Of a stretch of DNA of 64,000 bases, positions 35,747-46,473 are shown one piece after another. The notes under the pieces were generated by a model, which saw only the letters and a program-made list of their open reading frames with translations, searched no databases and was not told where the DNA came from. The position numbers and the translations under genes are program-made. Location of the stretch: NCBI RefSeq assembly GCF_002865645.1, contig NW_020194684.1, positions 5,061,952 through 5,125,951 on the forward strand, in the 5' to 3' direction. Origin of the DNA: Hyaloscypha bicolor E (lineage: Eukaryota > Ascomycota > Leotiomycetes > Helotiales > Hyaloscyphaceae). Every line of letters begins with the position of its first letter. Positions within the stretch are counted from its first letter, which is position 1.

Positions 35747-38700
35747 ATGAGGAAAACATCATCCAAGGCGGTGCTCGCTCGCGCACCAAATCTACCGAGC
35801 AAATTTAGATTTCGCGCATTCTACATAACCGTTCTATGTCTATCTCTGTTTGCAGTCGTCAGCCTGGTGGCGGATCAAAGCGCCCGATACCATCATGGAG
35901 CACAATATGGAGAGGCTCAACGAAGAGCTCTCGAGGAGCTGGACACCACGCGACTCGTGAAGAGGGACGAGGAGGTACGCAAGATCCCCCACAGTGTGTC
36001 CTGCTGTTCAGTGCCGTTCTAGAATCTAACTACTTCTTTTCTATAACAGTGTCGACTTGTTCACCATGCTGAAGATAAATGCGCCTTCATAAAAGCCAAT
36101 TGCCCAGATGAAGAAGCAGGGCTTTTCTCGTATCTCTCACTATACTACTGCAATCTCGAAACGGCCCAACCGGTAGCCTTCATAATACTCTCCCTATGGC
36201 TCGCGCTATGTTTTACAACTATCGGCATTGCCGCATCGGACTTTTTTTGCATCAACCTTAGCACAATTGCATCTATATTGGGCATGAGCGAGAGCATGGC
36301 TGGGGTTACTTTTCTTGCCTTTGGAAACGGCAGTCCCGATGTCTTCTCAACATTTGCAGCTATGAACTCGCACAGTGGGAGCTTGGCAATTGGGGAACTG
36401 ATTGGAGCTGCTGGGTTCATCACTGCTGTCGTCGCTGGATCAATGGCCTTGGTGCGAGAATTTCGAGTGGGGAAGAAAACTTTTGTCAGAGATGTTGGGT
36501 TCTTTATCGTTGCTGCAAGCTTCAGCATGGTGTTCTTGGCAGATGGTGCTCTTCATTGGTGGGAATGTTCTGTCATGATCGGCTTCTACCTGTTCTATGT
36601 GGTCACAGTGGTAGTCTGGCATTGGTATCTCGGCCGGCGACGACGACGTCGTGAGAGAGATGCAGCTGCTCGTGGACACTATCTGACCATGACCAATGAG
36701 GAGGTAGAAGGAACTGAAGAATACGGGGATGATGAAGACGCTCCAGCCGGACAGAGAAGATACAGAGATGTGGAGGATTTTGGAGCATTGGAGCGCGGTG
36801 CGAGTCCTGGTTTCGATTCACAGGCAGATGACCAGAGCGACGAGGATGGAGAACAGGGGATGCACTTGGCTGCTGAAATGGCCAGCAGTATGCGTGTTCT
36901 CAGACCATCTGGAAATCGTAGGAACACGATCACGCCAATCCGCCCGAGTCTTGTTGGTGCTCTGGAATTCAGGTCAATTCTCTCGACCTTGCAAAAAGCA
37001 CGCGGATCCCACGCCCGACCCATTCATTTGCGCCGTTATTCTGACGACCCAATAAACAGGCACGATAGTGCAGATTCAGAGCCAGAGCCATACTCAGACA
37101 ACTCCTCCGGCGTTCTGTTGACACCTGCTGAGGATGAGAGCGAGCCACCAAAGGCAGGACCTTCTACCAGAACCAGAGCTATCTCTATGAATGATGCAGC
37201 CACTTCAACTAAACTGAATCCAGCGGCTTTCACGGTGGCCGATGTGCCAAACATAGGAATCGTTGCTTCAACACCCACTTTCCCACACGATCTTACGCTC
37301 CAGGCCGGCCCTGGGCCGTCTATAGATACAACTCTTGGGCTCGTTCCGCCCTCGCCATCTTTCTCCCTCACCCCTCCAGCCTCCCATACTGACTCAAGGG
37401 AGCCCAGCCCAGCGCCATCCAAGGACAGACCAAAACGAAAAACTCTCGCACCACCAGGGGATGGCTTCCCTGGCGCGAGAAATTTTCGTGAAGACGCCTT
37501 CAAAGTTGGCGGGCACGCAACGGACTCCCCGAATGACTCCCCTCGAACTCGACAACGTCCTAGACTTCAAATTCCCGGTCCTTCATCAAGAGACAGTTCC
37601 CACTCTCGAACTCTATCGCCTGTCATTCAGTTTCCTATGTACACAGACTCCCCTCTACCGATGTCAAGTCATGCCTCAAAACCTCCTAGTCTACCCAGTC
37701 TTATACTACCCGATGCACACGGATCACCTGAATCTGTTTACACCATCCATGATCTGGATTATCAACAGAAGCCCATCGCCTGGTGGCCAGACCACTACTT
37801 GCCGAGCCCTTACACTCTTGCATCCGTTTTGTTCCCAACGCTGTGCACTTGGCGAGATAAAAGCATATGGGATAAGATTGTGAGCGTAATTTCAGCACCA
37901 AGCATTTTCCTTCTCGCGATCACTCTACCTGTCGTTGAGTCTGATTCGCAGAATGAAGACGCTGATGAAGAGCGTCGATTACTCGAGGAGAGATCGGCTT
38001 CACTTGCCCGGGGCCGGACCAGGAGCGGCCCCATATTAGTTTCTGATTCCCCAACCAGTGAGGTAGAGCCAGAATGGATCCGTTATCGAAGAGCAACAGA
38101 ATCACAGGACCATCTTCCACAACCTCCTTCACGAGGTTTTAGTAGCCACAACACAGCTGAAGTCGCAGTGTCAGCCGAAAACCACCACCAACACTCCAAC
38201 CCCAGACCAACCCCTCCAAAAAGAAGGTCCACCGAAACGGCGGTGGAGGCTGATGTAGAAGCCAATGCTACCTCGCCCCGGGACTGGAATCGATGGCTTG
38301 TCGCTGTTCAAATATTCACGGCTCCTCTCTTTGTCGTCTTAATCGTCTGGGCGAATACCGCCGAAGCCACAGCCCGCCTCCTTATGAAAATGACTCTCTG
38401 GTCGCTTCTCGGCTCTCTTATTGCATTTGCAATCCTGATTATGACTACGACGAACTCGAAGCCTCCGAAATATCGATTCCTGCTTTGCTTCCTGGGCTTT
38501 GTCGTCTCCATCGCCTGGATCTCAACAATTGCGAACGAGGTCGTCGGCGTCCTCAAAGCTTTCGGCGTCATCCTTGGGATCTCGGATGCAATATTGGGGC
38601 TTACCATTTTTGCTGTCGGGAATTCTCTTGGCGATTTAGTTGCAGATGTCACTGTCGCTCGACTCGGGTATCCTGTGATGGCACTTTCAGCCTGCTTTGG

Positions 38701-39031
38701 CGGGCCGATGCTGAACATTCTACTCGGCATCGGTGTGAGTGGGCTTTACATGACCGTGAAGGAGGCCAATCATAAGCACGAAAAGCATCCGGGGAAGAAA
38801 GTAAAGTACAAGCCGTACGAAATAGAAGTGAGTGGAACTTTAATGGTCAGTGCGATCACACTGCTGGTCACTCTCGTTGGGCTTTTGATTGCCGTGCCCA
38901 TGAACAAATGGGTCATGAGCAAGAAAATAGGCTGGGGTTTAATTATACTCTGGTGCATATCAACCGTTGTCAACTTGGCGGTGGAAATCAGTGGTGGGTT
39001 TGGGCACATATCGTCGGCGCTGTATACATAG
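35747..39031 (+). CDS. Na+(cation)/Ca2+ exchanger of the CaCA superfamily (ECM27/NCLX-like)
   Basis: A membrane antiporter likely moving Ca2+ against Na+ or H+ across an internal membrane. Two exons (35747-35974, 36050-39031) give 1,069 aa. The N-terminus has a hydrophobic segment (FYITVLCLSLFAVVSLVADQ). The first membrane domain has the alpha-1 repeat: SMAGVTFLAFGNGSPDVFST followed by FAAMNSHSGSLAIGELIGAA. A long disordered cytosolic loop (about residues 270-700) with many S/P/R residues follows. The second domain holds the alpha-2 repeat LTIFAVGNSLGDLVADVTVA and FGGPMLNILLGIGVSGLYMT. Both carry the conserved acidic residue of the transport site (GNGSPD and GNSLGD). The asymmetry with a very long loop is usual in fungal homologues. 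Organelle is not determinable from sequence. Confidence 0.92.
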
Positions 39032-40121
39032 ACAATTGCCAGTTCGAAGAAATCGATGAAACAAAGCGAGGATCTCGGAACATGTATATACAGAATTTAA
39101 TGGATAGACTTGGTTCATCTGGATTCCGTTTCAGAAGTTGTGAGCACAGAAACAGTGAGAGCCGCCAAATAATTAATTAAACTTCGCCGGTTTATGCCTC
39201 GCAGACAGAGAGTTCTCCTCACAACGCTCTTAGTAGCCTTATCATAGACATCCCAGGGAAGACCGTGATATTCTCGATCCAATTTCCGGTGCCAGAGAAG
39301 GGAGACGATGGTTCCTCTGTGCACAAACTTTAAATTCACGTGACGGTCCCGGCACCGAAGGGTGGACTGCTGCCCCTGTCCAGATCCAAGACATTTATGC
39401 ATGTTGCTTCTCTGGGCTCATAAGTCATAAATGATAGCAGACCTGTCGCTACCAGACAACAATCGGAAGGTTTTGAAAACTTTGAACGCATTGCCGCCAG
39501 ATCACGACCGATCTTCCCGGTTGAAACATGTATTAGATCACTTATCGTTCGTGCTGCGGTGGAAGGGGGTGGAACACAAACCGAGTCTGCACGTTGGCTC
39601 CTTCTCTGAGCCGTCGTACTCCGTACAGTACAATTAAGTGATCATCGCTGCTGCCGTCCATCCTCGTAATCGACCTCGCCCTTGCTTCCCCTTGGCCGCG
39701 GTACAAGAGGACAAGAGCAGCAGACTCCGCTCAAACAGCGCCTCCAGATCCTCCAGTCCTCGCTGCCTATCACGCTGCCGGGCCCGTTGTCACCGTTGCG
39801 CGCCGCTGATGAACCAAGAGAGAGTCGGGACGAGTTAGAGCAGGCGGTGGCCGGCGCTGTTCACACACGCAGGCACAAGTCACCGCTCGTCTCCAAAAAT
39901 TTCCCACGGGTCTCAATTTCACAAGGCCGCAACCCCTGGAGCTCTGGGGAAGCCACGTTCAGTGCTCCGAAGGGGTTGACCATCGCTGTCGCTGTCGCTG
40001 TCGCCGTCGCTGTCGCTGTTGCGTCCTTGGTTTGCAAAGTCCAAAATTGAGTGCGTGAGTTGAGAGCAAGACTGCACACCGAGGCCGTGGGAGAGCCTAA
40101 ATCCCTCGACAGTCCAATCCA
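39032..40121. other. Intergenic region and KAR9 leader
   Basis: 1.09 kb between the exchanger stop and the KAR9 start. It has a CACGTG at 39338-39343 and a hexanucleotide (GCTGTC) repeat at 39984-40020 in the likely 5' leader. No gene or RNA found. Confidence 0.5.
39984..40020 (+). repeat. (CGCTGT) hexanucleotide tandem repeat
   Basis: Six imperfect copies of CGCTGT (one as CGCCGT) about 100-140 bp before the KAR9 ATG. Confidence 0.85.
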
Positions 40122-43100
40122 ATGACCGCGCTTCGAGATGGTTTGTCGGCGCGACCCTGGTCGACGTACAGTGCAGCTACCAACGACCTGCAGCAGCTCG
40201 ACTCCTCGCCCTCGACTCCTGAGCCCGATCAACAGAACGCTCGCAAGGCGCGCAAGCCCTCGCCTGGTCTAGCTGCGCGTTTGAAGGCCTTAGGTTTTGG
40301 AAAGGATTCGACGAAAGCGAAACCGACGAGTCGCTCACCCTCGAGCGATCGCGTTGGCCGCATCCCAGAGGACCACATTCACAAACTCGACACCATCCAC
40401 CGAGCACTGTCTACGAAATCTACGACCATCCAACGACGCGGACGAGCTTGGAGTGGTGCGAGCGGCCAGATCACGCCGCAGGCAAGTGTTGCCAACCTCA
40501 ACGAGATCACGATTGATGATTCGAGGCTTTTTGAGGGGGAAACACGTCGTCCATCATCGGCTGCGAGCGTGGGCGAGACGGTGATGACCACACATGCACC
40601 GCAGATAGATATGGACTCGCAGAAGTACCGTCTACCGGAGCACACGAATGGCAATGGTACAAAAGCAATGTCCGACACAAAACAGGCACACATCGAGAGA
40701 TACACCCCGCCAGACGAAGCAGAGGATGCTCCCCCTCCACCAATATCCAAGGACACGCCGCCAGGTGGCACTCCTGCCGACTCCATGGTAGATGTCTCTT
40801 CGTATTTCAACCCATTCGGTCTGCAACGTGCCGGCTCGATCTACACGCTGTCCCGCGTCTCTTTTGCAAGTCAACTGGCACAATTGACATCACTCCAACT
40901 TCCAGATGCCGAATCGCTCTCGACGAAAGTTTCTGCTATACCGACGTCAAAAGCTGCCTCGAAAGCGTTGATGGGGGCAGCAGAGCAGATCAGAAGCTGG
41001 ATATCAAAAGCGACTGAGGTTATTGCTGGCCTCGATGGCGAAGACGACGTGGAATGGGCAGCGGCAGGGGGCAGAGAAGGCCTGGAAGAGGTCGATAATG
41101 CAATCACCCGATTCGAAGAACTCATCAATGTTTATGTTTCAGCCATCGAATCTTTACAAGGCCGACCTGATATTTCAACCGTCTCAGCGGATGAGCTGAA
41201 GAAGGTCGTGCTGCAAGTTGAGACGATACTCGCGGAATGGGAGAAGATACGGAACACATTGAAAGATGTCAAGAACTCTGTCGAAATTGCCATGGAATGG
41301 GAGGAGCTATGGAACACAGTGTTGGGTGATATTGGCAACGAAATGGACGTGCTAGCCAGATTAGTCTTCGAGATGGAAGAAAAGAGACACAAGTCATTGA
41401 TGGAGGCTAGTGGGGAAAGTGGACTCGACATCAACGAACTCGAAACCATTGTTGAAGAGACGCCGCCTTCCAAGACAAGGCTACATGCCAACAATCGCTT
41501 CAGCGTGCCGGTTGCTTTCCCTATGAGCCCGAATTCTCCCAATCCTTCCTCCATGGCTCAAGATGATTCGAGTCTTCTTGCGCTATTTGCAAGAATGCAA
41601 CCACTACGAGCGTCTTTAGACTTCCTTCCTATGCGACTGTCAACTTTTCACGCCAGGGCGGAAAGAATATTTCCGACCGCATGTGAAGAACTTGAGACGA
41701 AGAGGGCGGGACTTGAAAGCAGCTGGAAGACCTTGGAAAAAGACGCTGAATCACTACGAAAAGAATTGGGCGAGGATCGGTGGGTTCTGGTATTTAAAGG
41801 GGCCGGTCGGCAGGCACAAAAGATGTACGAATCCGTTGATCGAAGTGTTGTCAAACTCAGGGAGGGAATCGATGCGGGTAGCCACTTGGAGAATCCCGCT
41901 TCCATGGGCAAGAAGATTGAGAGCTATGAGGGAAAAAAGCTTCATTATGGTCCAGCAATTGAGCGAGTTTTGTCTATTATTGAGCGGGGTGTGAAGGATC
42001 GCTTGACTGTTAATGGCGAAATTCTTCGACTGCATTCTGAAATGCAGCGGAAATGGGAGGCGCTCAAAGAACAAATGGCTGAGCTTGATATTACCTTGGA
42101 GGAGCTCCAAGCAGATAAGAAGAACCAGCAGCTCAGAGATTCGATATCAAGCATGCTTAGCATCGATCGATCGACCGTCGGAAGTCTCTATGATACCCCT
42201 GGTAGCTCCCCAGCTTCTTCTGTGGTCATGAATGGCCTCAGTGGTGGACTAGACCCCTCAACACCGGCAACGAACGGCAAGGTACGCGCCAACAGCAAGA
42301 GCAGTCTCCCTCAACCTGGGGGAAGGAGAGTTGCCAGCATGCCAGCGACAACGAGCCAGCTCCCTCGAAAAGGCTTGACGAGCCGTCTCTCAAGCATCGG
42401 TGCTCCTGCAGGTCAAGCATCTCCATCTCCCGCATCAGCATCCAGGCAGAGTTCTGCAACACCAACAGGAAACCGGTTGCCACGACCATCGTTGACTCAC
42501 GCCGCGGATGGTAGGCCAAAATGGAACTCCAGCGTCAACACCAAAGATACAATCATCGGGCATCACCACAAGCCCATGAGTCTAACGACACCAAGCCCTC
42601 ATGCTCGTACTGGGCCTCCTTTGACCCATTCGAACAAGTCAAATGAGTCTAGGATTCCACTTCGCAGCCCTCTAAGCCGGGATAATACAGCGTCTCCTGC
42701 GTTCGATGTCACTCCTTCACGTACTTCAAATTCTCGGCTCGCCTTAAGAGACCGCATCGCTAGCCCAGGTCCATACTCTCAGCAAGTCCTCACTAAATCT
42801 TCACCCGCAAGCAGGCCACGCCTTCTTAACACACAGTCGTCTATGTCTGCTCTGAACTCCACTGCCAGCCGCCGGGCGTCAATGCAACCGCAAGCCAGTG
42901 ATCCAACTGGATTGATCAGCCCGGTCGCCAAGCCAGCAAGACCTGCCAGTTCTTTGGCTGCAAGCAGACGGGTTAGCTTGCTCCCTCAACCGAGAGGGAG
43001 ACAGAATTCTGGCGTTACTGGAAGGGAGAGTCCTCAAGCCATAGCTGGCGCTGCCAGTGCGATGAAGCGAAATGGTAGTTCGACAAGCACGGATAGCAAG

Positions 43101-43127
43101 GGCACGGAAAAGAAGCCATGGCGATGA
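40122..43127 (+). CDS. kar9: KAR9 family cortical / spindle-positioning protein
   Basis: Kar9 links microtubule plus ends, through the EB1 protein Bim1, to myosin-actin transport to position the spindle. A single exon encodes 1,001 aa from the ATG at 40122 (MTALRDGLSARPWSTYSAAT). The KAR9 helical domain spans about residues 220-700. It includes YFNPFGLQRAGSIYTLSRVS, ALMGAAEQIRSWISKATEVI, MEWEELWNTVLGDIGNEMDV, LETIVEETPPSKTRLHANNR and LLALFARMQPLRASLDFLPM. It ends with IERGVKDRLTVNGEILRLHS. The basic, Ser-rich C-terminus contains NESRIPLRSPLSR (42641-42670). This has the S-x-I-P EB1-binding signature flanked by basic residues. There are no introns, unlike most neighbours. Confidence 0.93.
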   Translation: MTALRDGLSARPWSTYSAATNDLQQLDSSPSTPEPDQQNARKARKPSPGLAARLKALGFGKDSTKAKPTSRSPSSDRVGRIPEDHIHKLDTIHRALSTKSTTIQRRGRAWSGASGQITPQASVANLNEITIDDSRLFEGETRRPSSAASVGETVMTTHAPQIDMDSQKYRLPEHTNGNGTKAMSDTKQAHIERYTPPDEAEDAPPPPISKDTPPGGTPADSMVDVSSYFNPFGLQRAGSIYTLSRVSFASQLAQLTSLQLPDAESLSTKVSAIPTSKAASKALMGAAEQIRSWISKATEVIAGLDGEDDVEWAAAGGREGLEEVDNAITRFEELINVYVSAIESLQGRPDISTVSADELKKVVLQVETILAEWEKIRNTLKDVKNSVEIAMEWEELWNTVLGDIGNEMDVLARLVFEMEEKRHKSLMEASGESGLDINELETIVEETPPSKTRLHANNRFSVPVAFPMSPNSPNPSSMAQDDSSLLALFARMQPLRASLDFLPMRLSTFHARAERIFPTACEELETKRAGLESSWKTLEKDAESLRKELGEDRWVLVFKGAGRQAQKMYESVDRSVVKLREGIDAGSHLENPASMGKKIESYEGKKLHYGPAIERVLSIIERGVKDRLTVNGEILRLHSEMQRKWEALKEQMAELDITLEELQADKKNQQLRDSISSMLSIDRSTVGSLYDTPGSSPASSVVMNGLSGGLDPSTPATNGKVRANSKSSLPQPGGRRVASMPATTSQLPRKGLTSRLSSIGAPAGQASPSPASASRQSSATPTGNRLPRPSLTHAADGRPKWNSSVNTKDTIIGHHHKPMSLTTPSPHARTGPPLTHSNKSNESRIPLRSPLSRDNTASPAFDVTPSRTSNSRLALRDRIASPGPYSQQVLTKSSPASRPRLLNTQSSMSALNSTASRRASMQPQASDPTGLISPVAKPARPASSLAASRRVSLLPQPRGRQNSGVTGRESPQAIAGAASAMKRNGSSTSTDSKGTEKKPWR

Positions 43128-44250
43128 AATTCTTGCTAGATTCCGTCTTTTCGACAGATTGAATGTCGTTATTCGATGGGTTCATAGAACGATTTGTTAT
43201 AAACTCGGCGTTTCATTTTACTTACACCAGAGGCGTTTACCTTTGTCGGGAATGCAGCGCTTCAATTCTTTTTCTCATCTCACACCCTTTTTGAGATGCA
43301 ACGATTATTCGATGGATTTTGAGCGAGGCTTTGGTGGGTCCGATACTGTTTTTTGAAAGGAGATCAAAAGTAAGATAGGATGAGGCTGGAGGAGATGTAA
43401 ATAGCGTGCAGGCACGAAGTCACGAGACGAGATGTGGTAAGGTAGGGGCTGATGGGGAGGAAGATAACCGAATCAATGTGGGAAGAGAATGAAAGAGCAA
43501 GAGATACCATTTTTGTGTATAATAGTGGCATCGAACGTTACGTTGATCAGAATGATACCCTTCGTCTGCTAGTCTGGACTATGTGCGAAAGTTCCGTCGC
43601 CTTGTCTGCAACGCCCTTCATCCCCAAGTGGTCCTTTTTGTTTGGAATCCAGTTTATTGTCCTATGTAGCTGCCATTTAAAGCGTCATGCAAGACACAGC
43701 TATTCATTAATGCGACTTACGGTAAAGAGGTCATAGTTATCTTCCTTCCGTAGATATGCCTTTTGTAGCTACTAAGTTGACCCCTATTTAGCTATGCCCA
43801 CTCTCCTCCAAGTCTTGCCTTTCCTTCCCCCTTAGAACCTGTTCCTACACTTCCTTATTATAGTCCTATTCTAAGATCGAATCTATACGAGGCAATCATC
43901 GAAGATTACCTTACGTATCTTAGTATCGTCCTTGTTAAGCATAGTACCGCTATTTCACGTGGGATGCCGGTGCAATATCCATCGTTACTCGAGGGGGTGC
44001 ATGATAGCTTCGATGCCTAGCGGATCGTTGGTATACTATGTGTAAGAGAATAGCATGTTGTTACTCAATATTAGCCTTGCACTCTGTAGAGATACAAGTT
44101 TCCAGTCTGCACTACGGGGAGGTGTTGAGTCGTCGCAAACCAATCTATCATGGCCGTAGGTGTGCGCACGACAATTATTCCGGTCGCAGTCCGCCAGCTT
44201 CTTCTTGAATCCAATCATAAAAAGGTGCTAATTCTGACTTTAGAATTTTA
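43128..44250. other. Gene-poor region 3' of KAR9
   Basis: 1.1 kb with no convincing gene. The part from about 43730 to 43960 is rich in TpA steps and may be decayed repeat DNA. One CACGTG lies at 43956-43961. Confidence 0.5.
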
Positions 44251-45566
44251 GGTCGGTGGGTCGATCCCATCGAACAATATTGAGCAGCCATTCCTCGAAC
44301 TTCTGCCTGTCAGCGGAGTACCTGTAACTCTGTCGAATCTTACAATCAGCGGGTACTCCAGCACAACCGTCTACTTGGATTTCCTCAACCGAACTCAAAC
44401 TGACAATCTCCATCCCTTTGTAGTGGCTCTATCGTCTAGTGTGATTTCCATTGCTAATTCGATTCATTTTTTCAGGGATCTGTTAACATTGACCTCGGAG
44501 GCCGGATTCACTCGCTTGAAGGTGCAATGGTATTGTTACCGCAGCATCATCCATACACCGATCCGTTGGAAGTTTTGATTTGCGGGGGCTTAACACCAAG
44601 CGGTCATTCTGCCCTTGATGACTGTGTCTCTGCCCAACCCGAGGTTGCAAATCCTGTGTGGACAATAGAGAGAATGGTAAGTGTTATGCTCTTAGACGAA
44701 GCAGATGTTATGTTAACGCTGTTTTTGGCCTTCCAGGCGTGTTATGCCGCGCATGGCTGGGCGGCTTGACGGTATAAGTACCGTCATGAACAGGTGTGAG
44801 CACGGAGCAGCAGGTTTTGGTCTTGGAAGGGACCCAAACTACAAGGCGGTACTCTATGTATGACCCGACCAGGACAGTCAATTCACGAATGAGTGTCATG
44901 GCAAACACCACCGTAGCCCGCCTATCACGACCCGGGGCTGGTGTTCTCAAGAGAAAATAGCTCTGTTGGGTGTGTAATGTACGTCTAAAGAGGGAAGAAG
45001 GAGCGGGGAGCTCGAGAACTAAGATACAGGGTATCGCGCTAAGCTAAGTCACGTGCGACACAACACCACTTATACGATTCTGAAGCCATCGTGCTCTTAG
45101 ATGAACAAGTGCTTGACCGACCGGCCAGTCAGGAGACGTTCCTCCTGAGGACATTGTCGACTTTCAAGAGTGCCGAGTCGAGGTCTTTACTCCACCATAT
45201 CTCTTGTCTGGACTACCCAGGCCTACCTTCAAGCTGGCGAATACAGATCGGGCTTATGGACAGTTCTTTGCCTTCGCTCTCATCTCTGACTCGACAGCAA
45301 ATCTCAAGGTCTCACTTCTCGGTGCACTTACCAGTACTCATGGAAATAGTATGGCCCAGCGAACAATCTTCCCTAACGTGTCTTGAGCCGGAACGACGTG
45401 CACTGTTGTTGCACCGCCAAATTCTCACGTGTGCCCTCCTTCATGGTTCATGCTATTCGTTTCGATAGCCCTACGCCGTCAATTAATGTCTTCGTGCGAA
45501 TTAGTAGTGATCCGGCTTGTCTTAGCAACCAGTCCCAAGGACTAAGATTTGGCCTTCCTGGAGTTT
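44251..45566 (+). pseudogene. Glyoxal oxidase / copper radical oxidase-like pseudogene
   Basis: A decayed remnant of a secreted AA5-type copper radical oxidase (kelch propeller plus C-terminal DUF1929-like domain). Recognisable pieces in order: VGGSIPSNNIEQPFLELLPV; FLNRTQTDNLHPFVVALSS; LEGAMVLLPQHHPYTDPLEV followed by LICGGLTPSGHSALDDCVSA and QPEVANPVWTIERM (44477-44675); GAAGFGLGRDPNYKAVLY; YDPTRTVNSRMSVMANTTVA; then YLLSGLPRPTFKLANTDRAY and SLLGALTSTHGNSMAQRTIF near the 3' end. Breaks: frame change after the intron 44676-44736 with a TGA at 44767; a one-base shift near 44856; an insertion of about 120 bp around 44940-45062; a TGA at 45383; another shift near 45455. The N-terminal part is missing. 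The gene is clearly non-functional. Confidence 0.88.
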
Positions 45567-46473
45567 GAGCACTTCATTTCTTTGACGAACTTCGACAGGG
45601 CGATAGGTAACTGAGGATAAAAGGTATTTCTTCTGAGAATAGAACGAAGGGGTGCAGCGGGAGAATGTAGAAACTTTTGTTGATACCTTCAGTCAGAGAT
45701 TTTTTTCATATCAACTAATTATAGCCCCATTCCATATGCCAAACTTCAACCCAATACGGGGATATGGATACCGAGAAGACTCGATTAGATACCAACCACC
45801 CTATTTTATTGTATGATGCATCAGAATGAGACCTGAATGTCAACAAACCCTCGGTTGTCATCAGAGCCACGTGACCGAACCGAAGTTAAAGGGGCTCAGG
45901 GGCGAACCGAGAATCTCCCATATCGACGATACCACACAGGCAAGTCTTTTAACATGAAAGACATTGATACGTTTTCAAGCGTGTGACTTGGGTACTTTGA
46001 GACAGCCACTTGTAATTTTTGTTATGTGATTGAGCAATACGTCGCGCGGTCAGAAATATGTCCATTAGCAGCTGCGCTCTTTGCAGGGCAGCCTAGGGGG
46101 CATGGCTCCCCTGACACCTGCCTTCCAGGAGCTTCGCATAAATGCCGTCGCGTTGCTTCATTTCTTGTATCTATTTGAACCTGTCCGTTGACACTTTTCC
46201 AAAAGTTACAAAGCTAAAGCATCATCAGCGTTGCGTTTTGCAAGAATCTGTTCGCCATGGATATTCGAACCATGCACCGTATAATTGAGAACATATTCTC
46301 ACCATTTTCAACATTGAGGGCAGGAACCAGGAGAAGCTTTCTCAACACTGATGGATACTTGTTCCATTTACCTCAAGTTCAAGTTTGTGATGCAACAGAA
46401 GCGGGCAAGAGAACCATTTTGTCATTTTGATGTTCAGCTTGGCTGTTCTCATGCGATTCGTCTCATCCTCCGA
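45567..46473. other. Intergenic region between pseudogene and polyol dehydrogenase
   Basis: About 900 bp with one CACGTG at 45868-45873. I find no gene or RNA; short frames on the plus strand at 46351-46657 are antisense to the 3' end of the dehydrogenase. Confidence 0.5.

Noticed and set aside
36145..36528. 127-codon minus-strand frame opposite the cation exchanger
   Set aside because: Antisense shadow of the conserved exchanger alpha-1 region.
44249..44275. Possible tRNA T-arm (GGTGGGTCGATCCCATC)
   Set aside because: It pairs locally, but it encodes the VGGSIPS part of the oxidase pseudogene and no other tRNA arm is present.
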